Assembly (NCBI GenBank): GCA_018365265.1
Contig: JAGZKI010000024.1
Location: forward strand, 1 to 35,640
Length of the DNA: 35,640 nucleotides
Direction: 5' to 3'
From: Streptococcus parasanguinis
Lineage (GTDB): Bacteria; Bacillota; Bacilli; Lactobacillales; Streptococcaceae
Part shown: positions 29,803-35,640 of the stretch, piece by piece
Layout of the letters: every line of letters starts with the position of its first letter
Position numbering within the stretch: the first letter of the stretch is position 1
Program-made: the position numbers and the translations under genes
The notes under the pieces: model-generated
What the model was told of the DNA's origin: nothing
Databases searched by the model: none
What the model saw: the letters and a program-made list of their open reading frames with translations, nothing else

Positions 29803-30741
29803 ATGACAGCAAATCGACTAGCCGTATCCTTACCTGGTTTAGACTTGAAAAACCCGATTATTCCGGCATCTGGCTGTTTTGGCTTTGGTCAAGAATATGC
29901 CAAATACTATGACTTAGACCTGCTTGGATCCATTATGATCAAGGCGACAACTGCTGAGGCTCGCTTTGGTAATCCAACGCCACGTGTCGCCGAGACGCCT
30001 GCCGGCATGCTCAATGCCATTGGCCTCCAAAATCCAGGGGTAGACGTGGTCCTGGCAGAAAAACTTCCTTGGTTGGCCCAACATTATCCAGACCTACCGA
30101 TTATTGCCAACGTAGCCGGCTTCTCCAATGAAGAGTATGCAACGGTATCTAGGAAGATCTCGCAAGCACCAAATGTCAAGGCCATTGAGCTCAATATCTC
30201 TTGTCCAAACGTAGACCATGGGAACAACGGCCTCTTAATCGGGCAGGTTCCTGAGTTGGCCTATGCGGCTGTGAAAGCAGCGGTAGAAGCGTCCTCCGTC
30301 CCTGTCTATGTCAAGTTAACGCCTAGTGTGGCAGACATCACGCAGGTCGCAAAAGCAGCAGAAGATGCAGGTGCAACTGGTTTGACCATGATCAATACCT
30401 TGGTCGGCATGCGCTTTGACCTTAAGACTGGTAAGCCCATCATTGCCAATGGAACCGGAGGCATGTCTGGTCCAGCCGTTTTCCCAGTTGCATTAAAACT
30501 CATCCGCCAGGTCGCCCAATCCACTAAACTTCCGATTATCGGAATGGGAGGTGTGGATTCAGCAGAAGCAGCCATTGAAATGATGATTGCTGGTGCCTCT
30601 GCGATTGGAGTTGGAACTGCTAATTTCACCGATCCTTATGCATGTCCAACCATCATCGAAGATCTGCCACAGGTCATGGATCGCTATGGTATTGACACCC
30701 TTGAGAACTTCCGAAAACATGTACGGGAAAATCTACTGTAA
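29803..30741 (+). CDS. pyrDb: Dihydroorotate dehydrogenase B, catalytic subunit
   Basis: 312 aa, FMN-containing TIM barrel oxidising dihydroorotate to orotate. LSCPN-type NISCPNVDHG (131-140) carries the catalytic Cys134, characteristic of class 1 enzymes. GSIMIKATT (Lys47) and NPTPRVAETPAGMLNAIGLQNPG line the active site, and IGMGGVDSAEAA binds FMN phosphate. Working with PyrK makes it the NAD-dependent type B enzyme. AGGAGG lies six bases before the ATG. A new promoter for pyrF begins directly after its stop. Confidence 0.96.
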   Translation: MTANRLAVSLPGLDLKNPIIPASGCFGFGQEYAKYYDLDLLGSIMIKATTAEARFGNPTPRVAETPAGMLNAIGLQNPGVDVVLAEKLPWLAQHYPDLPIIANVAGFSNEEYATVSRKISQAPNVKAIELNISCPNVDHGNNGLLIGQVPELAYAAVKAAVEASSVPVYVKLTPSVADITQVAKAAEDAGATGLTMINTLVGMRFDLKTGKPIIANGTGGMSGPAVFPVALKLIRQVAQSTKLPIIGMGGVDSAEAAIEMMIAGASAIGVGTANFTDPYACPTIIEDLPQVMDRYGIDTLENFRKHVRENLL

Positions 30742-30745
30742 ATCC

Positions 30746-30774
30746 TTGACTTTTCCCAAATATCGTACTACAAT
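30746..30774 (+). promoter_or_regulatory. pyrF promoter
   Basis: TTGACT (30746-30751), 17-base spacer, TACAAT (30769-30774), starting five bases after the pyrDb stop. Confidence 0.85.
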
Positions 30775-30781
30775 AAATAAA

Positions 30782-30886
30782 AACCTTTAAAGCAGTCCAG
30801 AGAGGCTCCTAAGGTCTAGACGGTGAATCATGGTAGTTGTTCCTACCTAATTTTCGTGTAACCTTGCCTCGGGCAAGGTTTTTTTG
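30782..30886 (+). promoter_or_regulatory. PyrR-regulated attenuator leader of pyrF
   Basis: PyrR loop AGTCCAGAGAGGCT at 30794-30807 (full consensus). The attenuator terminator AACCTTGCC-TCG-GGCAAGGTT plus T-run is at 30860-30885. Same architecture as the pyrK leader, but different flanking sequence. Confidence 0.9.
30860..30886 (+). terminator. Attenuator terminator of the pyrF leader
   Basis: Nine perfect pairs, three-base loop, seven T including the stem end. Confidence 0.88.
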
Positions 30887-30920
30887 TAGATAAAATGATC
30901 AATCAAAAAAGGAGTAATCC

Positions 30921-31613
30921 ATGCGTGAAGAACGTCCTATTATCGCCCTTGACTTCCCAGCTTTCGAGGATGTCAAAAACTTTTTAGAGCATTTTCCAGA
31001 AGACGAAAAATTATTTGTAAAAATCGGAATGGAATTTTTCTATGCAGTTGGTCCTGAAATTGTACATTACCTCAAAGGGCTTGGACACAGTATTTTCCTT
31101 GATTTAAAATTGCATGATATCCCAAATACAGTCAAATCAGCCATGTCCGTGTTGGGGACCTTCGGAGTAGATATGGTGACGGTCCACGCAGCCGGTGGTG
31201 TAGAGATGATGCGCGAAGCCAAGGCAGCTCTTGGTGAAGGGGCTAAATTGGTAGCCGTAACCCAGTTGACTTCTACCAGTGAAGAAGACATGCGTGATTG
31301 CCAAAACATCCAAACAACGGTCCAAGAATCAGTAGTCAATTATGCTCGCAAGGCCCAAGAAGCAGGCTTGGATGGCGTTGTCTGTTCAGCCCATGAAGTG
31401 GCCTTGATCAAGGATGCTACTTCATCAGACTTTGTCTGTGTCACACCAGGGATTCGTCCTGCTGGAGCTGAAATCGGTGACCAAAAACGGGTCATGACCC
31501 CACAAGAAGCTCATAAAATTGGCTCTGACTATATTGTCGTTGGACGCCCAATCATCCAAGCAGAAAACCCATGGGACGCTTACCATGAAATTAAGAGACA
31601 GTGGAATGCGTAA
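30921..31613 (+). CDS. pyrF: Orotidine-5'-phosphate decarboxylase
   Basis: 230 aa, last step of UMP synthesis. Catalytic network: Asp11 and Lys34 with Asp61-x-Lys63-xx-Asp66 in FLDLKLHDIPNTV. VTPGIRPAG and YIVVGRPI bind the phosphate. AAAAGGAG lies before the ATG. The gene is preceded by its own promoter and PyrR attenuator and followed by two structured repeats before pyrE. No terminator with T-tract is seen between, so read-through to pyrE is possible. Confidence 0.96.
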   Translation: MREERPIIALDFPAFEDVKNFLEHFPEDEKLFVKIGMEFFYAVGPEIVHYLKGLGHSIFLDLKLHDIPNTVKSAMSVLGTFGVDMVTVHAAGGVEMMREAKAALGEGAKLVAVTQLTSTSEEDMRDCQNIQTTVQESVVNYARKAQEAGLDGVVCSAHEVALIKDATSSDFVCVTPGIRPAGAEIGDQKRVMTPQEAHKIGSDYIVVGRPIIQAENPWDAYHEIKRQWNA

Positions 31614-31677
31614 GAGCTACTAAAAGTGAAACTTTTGTAGCTCTACGGGAAGTCCTATGGGACCTTCCCTAACGCAT
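31614..31677 (+). repeat. pyrF-pyrE intergenic hairpin repeat, copy A
   Basis: Starts at the pyrF stop. AGAGCTAC ... GTAGCTCT encloses AAAAGT / ACTTTT (31613-31645). A second stem follows: GGGAAG / CTTCCC with inner GTCC / GGAC. It ends CTAACGC. Copy B at 31742 shares the segment from TAAAAGTG to CTAACGC with few changes. Confidence 0.7.
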
Positions 31678-31683
31678 TCACTA

Positions 31684-31722
31684 GATCACAGAAGAGAAAA
31701 TGATCGTTTCTCTTCTGTGATC
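31684..31722. repeat. Perfect 16-bp inverted repeat between the two copies
   Basis: GATCACAGAAGAGAAA (31684-31699), seven-base loop, TTTCTCTTCTGTGATC (31707-31722). A perfect stem with no T-tract, so not a standard terminator. Purine-rich against pyrimidine-rich arm. Confidence 0.85.
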
Positions 31723-31741
31723 ATCGGAATAATAATCGCCA

Positions 31742-31799
31742 GTAAAAGTGGAACTTTTGTAGCTCTACGGGAAGTCGGATGGGATCTTCCCTAACGCGT
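31742..31799 (+). repeat. pyrF-pyrE intergenic hairpin repeat, copy B
   Basis: Repeats copy A from TAAAAGTG through GTAGCTCTACGGGAAGT and CTTCCCTAACGC. The 5' arm AGAGCTAC is missing (CGCCAG instead), so the outer stem of copy A cannot form here. The inner AAAAGT/ACTTTT and GGGAAG/CTTCCC stems remain. Confidence 0.7.
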
Positions 31800-31878
31800 T
31801 AACTAACCTGTAATGTTGTTGTTTAAATCAATGATTGATTTAATTCGTATATGATTAAAATCGTAAAAAGGAGTCGTC

Positions 31879-32511
31879 ATGTCATTAGCTAAAGATATTG
31901 CTAGCCATCTTTTGAAAATCGAAGCGGTTTATTTGAAACCAGAAGAACCTTTTACTTGGGCATCTGGGATCAAATCCCCTATTTATACAGATAACCGTGT
32001 AACTCTTGCTTATCCTGAAACGCGTACCTTGATCGAAAATGGATTTGTAGACAAAATCAAGGAAGCTTTCCCTGAAGTAGAAGTCATTGCAGGAACTGCA
32101 ACTGCAGGGATTCCTCACGGAGCCATTATTGCGGACAAGATGAATTTGCCATTTGCCTACATCCGTAGCAAACCAAAAGACCACGGTGCTGGAAACCAAA
32201 TCGAAGGCCGTGTACCACAAGGTCAAAAGATGGTCGTGGTGGAAGATTTGATTTCTACTGGTGGATCTGTCTTGGATGCTGTCGCAGCTGCCAAGCGTGA
32301 AGGAGCAGACGTCCTTGGTGTCGTAGCTATCTTCACCTACCAATTGGAGAAAGCAGATAAGAAATTTGCGGAAGCTGGCGTTCAACTTGAAACCTTGTCT
32401 AACTATACAGAATTGATTCATTTGGCAGAAGAACAAGGTTACATCACTTCTGAAGGTTTAGAGTTGTTACGCCGTTTCAAGGAAAACCAAGAAACTTGGC
32501 AAGATAAATAA
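31879..32511 (+). CDS. pyrE: Orotate phosphoribosyltransferase
   Basis: 210 aa, joins orotate and PRPP to give OMP, the substrate of PyrF. The PRPP loop is VVVEDLISTGGS (119-130). TWASGIKSPIYTDNR (26-40), IAGTATAGIPHGA (70-82) and YIRSKPKDHGAGNQIEG (94-110) form the flexible loop and orotate site. AAAAGGAG precedes the ATG. A weak -10 (TAAAAT, about 31855) may give local transcription; otherwise it is read with pyrF through the 265-base structured spacer. Confidence 0.96.
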   Translation: MSLAKDIASHLLKIEAVYLKPEEPFTWASGIKSPIYTDNRVTLAYPETRTLIENGFVDKIKEAFPEVEVIAGTATAGIPHGAIIADKMNLPFAYIRSKPKDHGAGNQIEGRVPQGQKMVVVEDLISTGGSVLDAVAAAKREGADVLGVVAIFTYQLEKADKKFAEAGVQLETLSNYTELIHLAEEQGYITSEGLELLRRFKENQETWQDK

Positions 32512-32518
32512 TAGGACG

Positions 32519-32545
32519 GAAGCGTTTTTAACGCTTCTTTTTTAT
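32519..32545 (+). terminator. Terminator of pyrE
   Basis: GAAGCGTT-TTT-AACGCTTC plus six T. Confidence 0.92.
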
Positions 32546-32653
32546 ACTCTTTTCACTAGTTGGTGGTTAACTTGATTCTCAAAGTAAAATCCGGTATGAT
32601 AGTAGTAATTGTTTTTATGGATGAAGGAAAAATTATTTTTAAGGGAGAATAAG

Positions 32654-33253
32654 ATGTCAAAAGAACATTATTTGCAAATGAAGAAGGAATTTAAAATTAG
32701 ATTTACAATTATTATCGTCCTAGGTATAATTGCTAGTGTATTTTATATTCAGATATTGCTTAGCCACTCTCGTGAAGTGCCCTTTTTTATAACCTGTCTT
32801 GGAACTCTCACCTTCATCAATCAGTCATTGATTGCACCTGTCTTTTATGAGAAAAAAGCAGCTGAGAAGGAACATCCAGAATGGAAGAATTTATCAACAA
32901 AAGGAGTAGAAATTCCTCAGGAAGAAATTCAAAAACGAAATGGGATATCGATCCTATCTTTCATCATTGTAATTGTTGGATTCTTCATGTTATACCGACC
33001 AGCTCCAAAAACAGACGCAGGAACTGAAGTGATCAAAACCTATCGCGAGATCCAGTCTGTGCCAGAAAATTCAACAGAAAAAGGATCTAGCACAGTCTCT
33101 AATTTAACTCCGAAAGATGTTCAAACCTTACAAGAATTGAAAGAAGAAATCGAATCCAATGCCCCATCAGATTCAAACTCACTAGATATAAACAAAGCAA
33201 AAGATTTTGCAGAAAAAGCGCAGCAACAGAATTGGTTGAAAAGGGGAGAGTAA
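32654..33253 (+). CDS. Hypothetical membrane protein, three helices
   Basis: 199 aa, no family recognised. Hydrophobic segments at about residues 17-36, 45-66 and 98-114. A hydrophilic carboxy third follows (EVIKTYREIQSVPEN ... LKEEIESNAPSDSN) that looks helical. GGGAGAA precedes the ATG at 32654; the open frame runs 15 codons further upstream without a binding site. It is followed after 56 bases by a DUF3592-like membrane protein on the same strand, perhaps as one unit. A+T-rich, so possibly accessory. Confidence 0.65.
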   Translation: MSKEHYLQMKKEFKIRFTIIIVLGIIASVFYIQILLSHSREVPFFITCLGTLTFINQSLIAPVFYEKKAAEKEHPEWKNLSTKGVEIPQEEIQKRNGISILSFIIVIVGFFMLYRPAPKTDAGTEVIKTYREIQSVPENSTEKGSSTVSNLTPKDVQTLQELKEEIESNAPSDSNSLDINKAKDFAEKAQQQNWLKRGE

Positions 33254-33309
33254 GATGACTTTTCAAGTGGTTTGAAATCAACTAGTTTTTGTGAAAGGAT
33301 AAAAAACAA

Positions 33310-33801
33310 ATGACAGTAACAACATTCTGGCTTAGTTTGGGCATTCTGACCCTTGTTTTCTTGGTCATGCTGCTTATCTTTTACACCTTGTATCGTCGTG
33401 AAATTAAAGTGAAAACAGAATCAACCGCAAAAATTATGGGAGAAGTAGTTGCTTTTGATTCCAAAAATCAACAGCTTATTTCTCTGCCTGTGGTGGAGTA
33501 TCAGGTCGGGGGCGAAAGATACCAAAAGACATTCACCTATGCTTATTTTAGGGAGACTTCTTCCAACTCTGGGCAGGCCAATGTTTTCGATAGAACCTAT
33601 GTTCTTGGAGCCGGCAAAAATCTGGATTTGCGGATGATATTCCCAATCGGGTCTCCTATGACAGTCTTTTATAATCCAAGCAAGCCACAAATTGGTTTTG
33701 TCGAACGATATGCCGGCTTAGTCGGTTTCTATAAAATCGGAATGATTCTAACGGTTGGGATTTATCTTGTATTATTATGTATTTTAATTCTAGTATTTTA
33801 G
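33310..33801 (+). CDS. DUF3592-like small membrane protein
   Basis: 163 aa. Two membrane segments, at about residues 7-28 and 138-161, flank an extracytoplasmic beta domain. The domain has GEVVAFDSKNQQLISLPVVEYQVGGERYQKTFTYAYF and MTVFYNPSKPQIGFVERY. This V(V/E)Y-V-G-Y ... VFYNPxxP layout is that of DUF3592 proteins, whose function is unknown. AAAGGA precedes the ATG. It follows the three-helix protein gene. Confidence 0.7.
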   Translation: MTVTTFWLSLGILTLVFLVMLLIFYTLYRREIKVKTESTAKIMGEVVAFDSKNQQLISLPVVEYQVGGERYQKTFTYAYFRETSSNSGQANVFDRTYVLGAGKNLDLRMIFPIGSPMTVFYNPSKPQIGFVERYAGLVGFYKIGMILTVGIYLVLLCILILVF

Positions 33802-33911
33802 GTCTGTTAGTTAAGGTTAAGAGTTAAAAATTGCTTCGATAGAATGAGTATGTTTATAAATTACATTTTAGAACAACTTTTCTTTGCACTTTACAGTTGA
33901 TAGTCAGTCCA

Positions 33912-33936
33912 AAACAGCAGAAATGCTGTTTTTTTG
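33912..33936 (+). terminator. Terminator upstream of the 33950 gene
   Basis: AACAGCA-GAAA-TGCTGTT plus T-run, immediately before the next promoter. It ends the transcript of the two small membrane proteins. Confidence 0.8.
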
Positions 33937-33943
33937 ATATAAT
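33935..33943 (+). promoter_or_regulatory. Extended -10 promoter giving a leaderless transcript
   Basis: TGATATAAT at 33935-33943. With the hexamer at -12 to -7, position +1 falls at 33950, the A of the ATG. Confidence 0.65.
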
Positions 33944-33949
33944 GGACCT

Positions 33950-35452
33950 ATGTTATCGAAAAGTAAACGTATTCTATTTGGGATGCTTCATGTTGTCATG
34001 TTGCTAGTGATGGTCCACTGGTTCTTGATCAGTGTGACCTATCTGAGAGAGATTTCATGGCTAGCCATTTTAGGTGCTGGATTGCTATTTCTGCTAGCCT
34101 GGCTGAAACGCGATGGGCTAAAGAGTGCCTTTGCTTGGTTGACTCGGCACAAAAAAGGCTTCTTGCTTGGAGCAGTTGTCTTTCAGTTGATTGTTATGGT
34201 CTGTGCGGAGCTCTTTATCCGTCGGGATGCCGCGGTTGTTTTCAAAGGGGCTTTTGATCTTCTTAAGCAATCCTCTATCACCAACTACCTCAGTCGCAAT
34301 CCCAATAACATTCCGCTCTTTCTTTACGAGAAGTTTTTCTATGTCTTATTTGGCTCTAGCGGTCTGTGGGTCATGCAGGCTCTCAATATCCTCTATGTCA
34401 ATCTGGGTGCAGTCCTCTTGTACAAGCTGTCCCAGAAGCATTTCAATCAAAAAACGGCTGATCTGGTCTATCTCTTCTATGTGAGCTTGGTCTGTTACTC
34501 GCCGTATTTCTATTCCATGTACACGGACATTCCGCCGCTTCCTTTGATCGCTCTTCAGTTATGGTGGGCCTTGGATCTCTTGAAGGAAGATCAAGCAGTC
34601 TCCTGGAAGAAGATTGTTGGCTTGGGGATCTTATCTGGCGTGAACATGTTGATCCGTCCAACGACGATTATTGTCATGATTGCCTTTTTGGCTGTGCTCT
34701 TCTTCAGAGGAAATTGGAAGGCCTTTGGAAAGATTGCTACGGTGACAGTCATGACGACAGGCTTTGTCTTTGCAGGATTGAATACAGCGGTCAATCATCA
34801 AAGAGTTGTGCCGATCTTGAAACAAGAAGGGCTGGTTAAAGGACCGCTCTTGTTTATCAATCTGGGCTTGACAGATATGGGGCACAACCAAGAAGATATG
34901 AAAGAAGGCTTGTTGGCCTATATCGATGAGGATAAGCGCTCGGATTACAACAATGGCCTCTTTAAAAAAGAAAATGTGATCAAAGAAATCAAGCGCCGTC
35001 TCAAGGAGTACGGACCGTTCGGTTTGATCGGGCATATCTACTACAAGCAATCTTTGACGGTAGCAGAAGGGACCCTGGGCTGGCTTTACCGAGATGTAGA
35101 GTATGAGAAGACGCCTTTTATCAATCCTCTCTATGCATCCCTGACTAAAAATAATGGTCTGGCAAAATGGGTGCGGACTTATTTCCTTAGCATTGATCGC
35201 CCGCAGTACAAGTATTATGAATTTGTGAAGCAGGTGATCTGGATCGTCCTATCGGCTGGTTTGGTTGGGGCTTATCTCAAACGTCGAGATACAGATGACT
35301 TTAACTTCCTTTCCTTAGCAGTCTTTGGTGGTTTGCTCTTCTTGACCATCTTTGAAGGTGGGAAGACCCGCTACCTCATCCAATTCTTACCGCAAATTTT
35401 ACTAGTCGCTTCGATCGGTCTAGCAGGATTTACCAAGAAAGAAAATACATAA
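33950..35452 (+). CDS. Polytopic GT-C-like glycosyltransferase (TIGR03766-like)
   Basis: 500 aa with about ten hydrophobic segments. Between helices 3 and 4 lies an extracytoplasmic stretch with acidic residues (AELFIRRDAAVVFKGAFDLLKQ) of the kind used by GT-C enzymes. YFYSMYTDIPPLPLIALQ, GVNMLIRPTTII, DMGHNQEDMKEG and EGGKTRYLIQFLPQ recall streptococcal integral membrane glycosyltransferases of the TIGR03766 type and the PMT/ArnT fold. It would use a lipid-linked sugar to modify a surface polymer or protein; donor and acceptor are unknown. No ribosome binding site is present and the ATG lies at the predicted transcription start. A copy of the dispersed repeat follows. Confidence 0.72.
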   Translation: MLSKSKRILFGMLHVVMLLVMVHWFLISVTYLREISWLAILGAGLLFLLAWLKRDGLKSAFAWLTRHKKGFLLGAVVFQLIVMVCAELFIRRDAAVVFKGAFDLLKQSSITNYLSRNPNNIPLFLYEKFFYVLFGSSGLWVMQALNILYVNLGAVLLYKLSQKHFNQKTADLVYLFYVSLVCYSPYFYSMYTDIPPLPLIALQLWWALDLLKEDQAVSWKKIVGLGILSGVNMLIRPTTIIVMIAFLAVLFFRGNWKAFGKIATVTVMTTGFVFAGLNTAVNHQRVVPILKQEGLVKGPLLFINLGLTDMGHNQEDMKEGLLAYIDEDKRSDYNNGLFKKENVIKEIKRRLKEYGPFGLIGHIYYKQSLTVAEGTLGWLYRDVEYEKTPFINPLYASLTKNNGLAKWVRTYFLSIDRPQYKYYEFVKQVIWIVLSAGLVGAYLKRRDTDDFNFLSLAVFGGLLFLTIFEGGKTRYLIQFLPQILLVASIGLAGFTKKENT

Positions 35453-35482
35453 AAGCTCTGGCTTGTTTGACAGGCAGAAAAA

Positions 35483-35640
35483 GAGAGTGGGACAGAAATC
35501 GGTAATTCGTTAGAATTCGATTTCGTCGTCCCACCTCCGCGCAGTTGAGTAGGGCTGTAAAAGCTGATGAAATCAGCGTAGTAGAGCCCACTCAACCACT
35601 GCGTCTTGCTCGACAATCCAAAAATAATTGAGAGGCTAGG
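35483..35640 (+). repeat. Dispersed three-hairpin repeat, copy 3 (3'-truncated by window edge)
   Basis: Starts about 30 bases after the glycosyltransferase stop with GAGAGTGGGACAG. It holds all of hairpins 1 and 2 and the first arm of hairpin 3, where the window ends. Hairpin 1 here has the fully paired GTGGGAC / GTCCCAC. Same orientation as copies 1 and 2 and as the gene before it. Confidence 0.88.

Noticed and set aside
31684..31722. Intrinsic terminator after pyrF
   Set aside because: The 16-bp stem is perfect but is followed by ATCGGAATAAT rather than a T-tract.
31885..32436. 183-aa frame on the minus strand
   Set aside because: Antisense to pyrE, with Cys/Phe-rich composition and no start signals.

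Overview
The window reads as chromosomal DNA of a Streptococcus, most likely a viridans/oral species of the mitis-sanguinis-parasanguinis type. The case rests on protein similarity that I recognise (MnmE, DeoB, PunA, DeoD, DHH phosphodiesterase, L19, L31B), extended -10 promoters (TGnTATAAT), AGGAGG ribosome binding sites, and the streptococcal neighbourhood rpmE2 / pde2-type DHH / flavodoxin / chorismate mutase / ClC / rplS. The species cannot be fixed from the sequence alone. Both window ends lie inside copies of one dispersed ~175-bp repeat, with a third copy behind rpiA, so the window is probably a draft contig broken at repeats.

Layout. 0.4-3.3 kb: butA, rpmE2, a four-helix membrane protein and a DHH/DHHA1 phosphodiesterase. 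3.4-4.9 kb: an A+T-rich tandem pair of paralogous envelope proteins, one lipidated and one membrane-anchored, with the ghost 3' end of a third. 5.1-7.7 kb: flavodoxin, chorismate mutase, a CLC-F-like antiporter, rplS and tRNA-Arg(CCT). 7.8-11 kb: lipoproteins, one with two Ltp repeats (phage superinfection-exclusion family) and one of DUF6287 type, then a PrsW-type intramembrane protease. 11-20.6 kb: mnmE, then a nucleoside salvage block (rpiA, deoB, DUF1697, punA, a second ClC, a class I amidotransferase, deoD). deoD is translationally coupled to a HEPN-like protein (RNPLAH) and a canonical sirtuin. A tandem structured element of about 380 bp precedes deoD.

20.7-26.2 kb: an accessory array of single-pass envelope proteins from two families. 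Family A has three intact genes and one remnant on the plus strand; family B has two genes on the minus strand. They form convergent A-B modules sharing bidirectional terminators. The last B gene directly follows a LysR regulator. 27.4-32.5 kb: a DUF6688 membrane protein and two pyrimidine operons, pyrK-pyrDb and pyrF(-pyrE), each with a consensus promoter, a PyrR-binding loop and an attenuator. A pair of repeated hairpins lies between pyrF and pyrE. 32.6-35.5 kb: two small membrane proteins and a polytopic GT-C-like glycosyltransferase whose ATG sits at the predicted transcription start.

The core genes handle pentose/nucleoside salvage (DeoB, RpiA, PunA, DeoD) and de novo UMP synthesis (PyrK/PyrDb, PyrE, PyrF). 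The parts most likely to hold undescribed biology are the A/B envelope array, the deoD-HEPN-Sir2 operon with its tandem leader element, and the structured intergenic repeats. No CRISPR array, transposase, integrase or prophage gene was seen.
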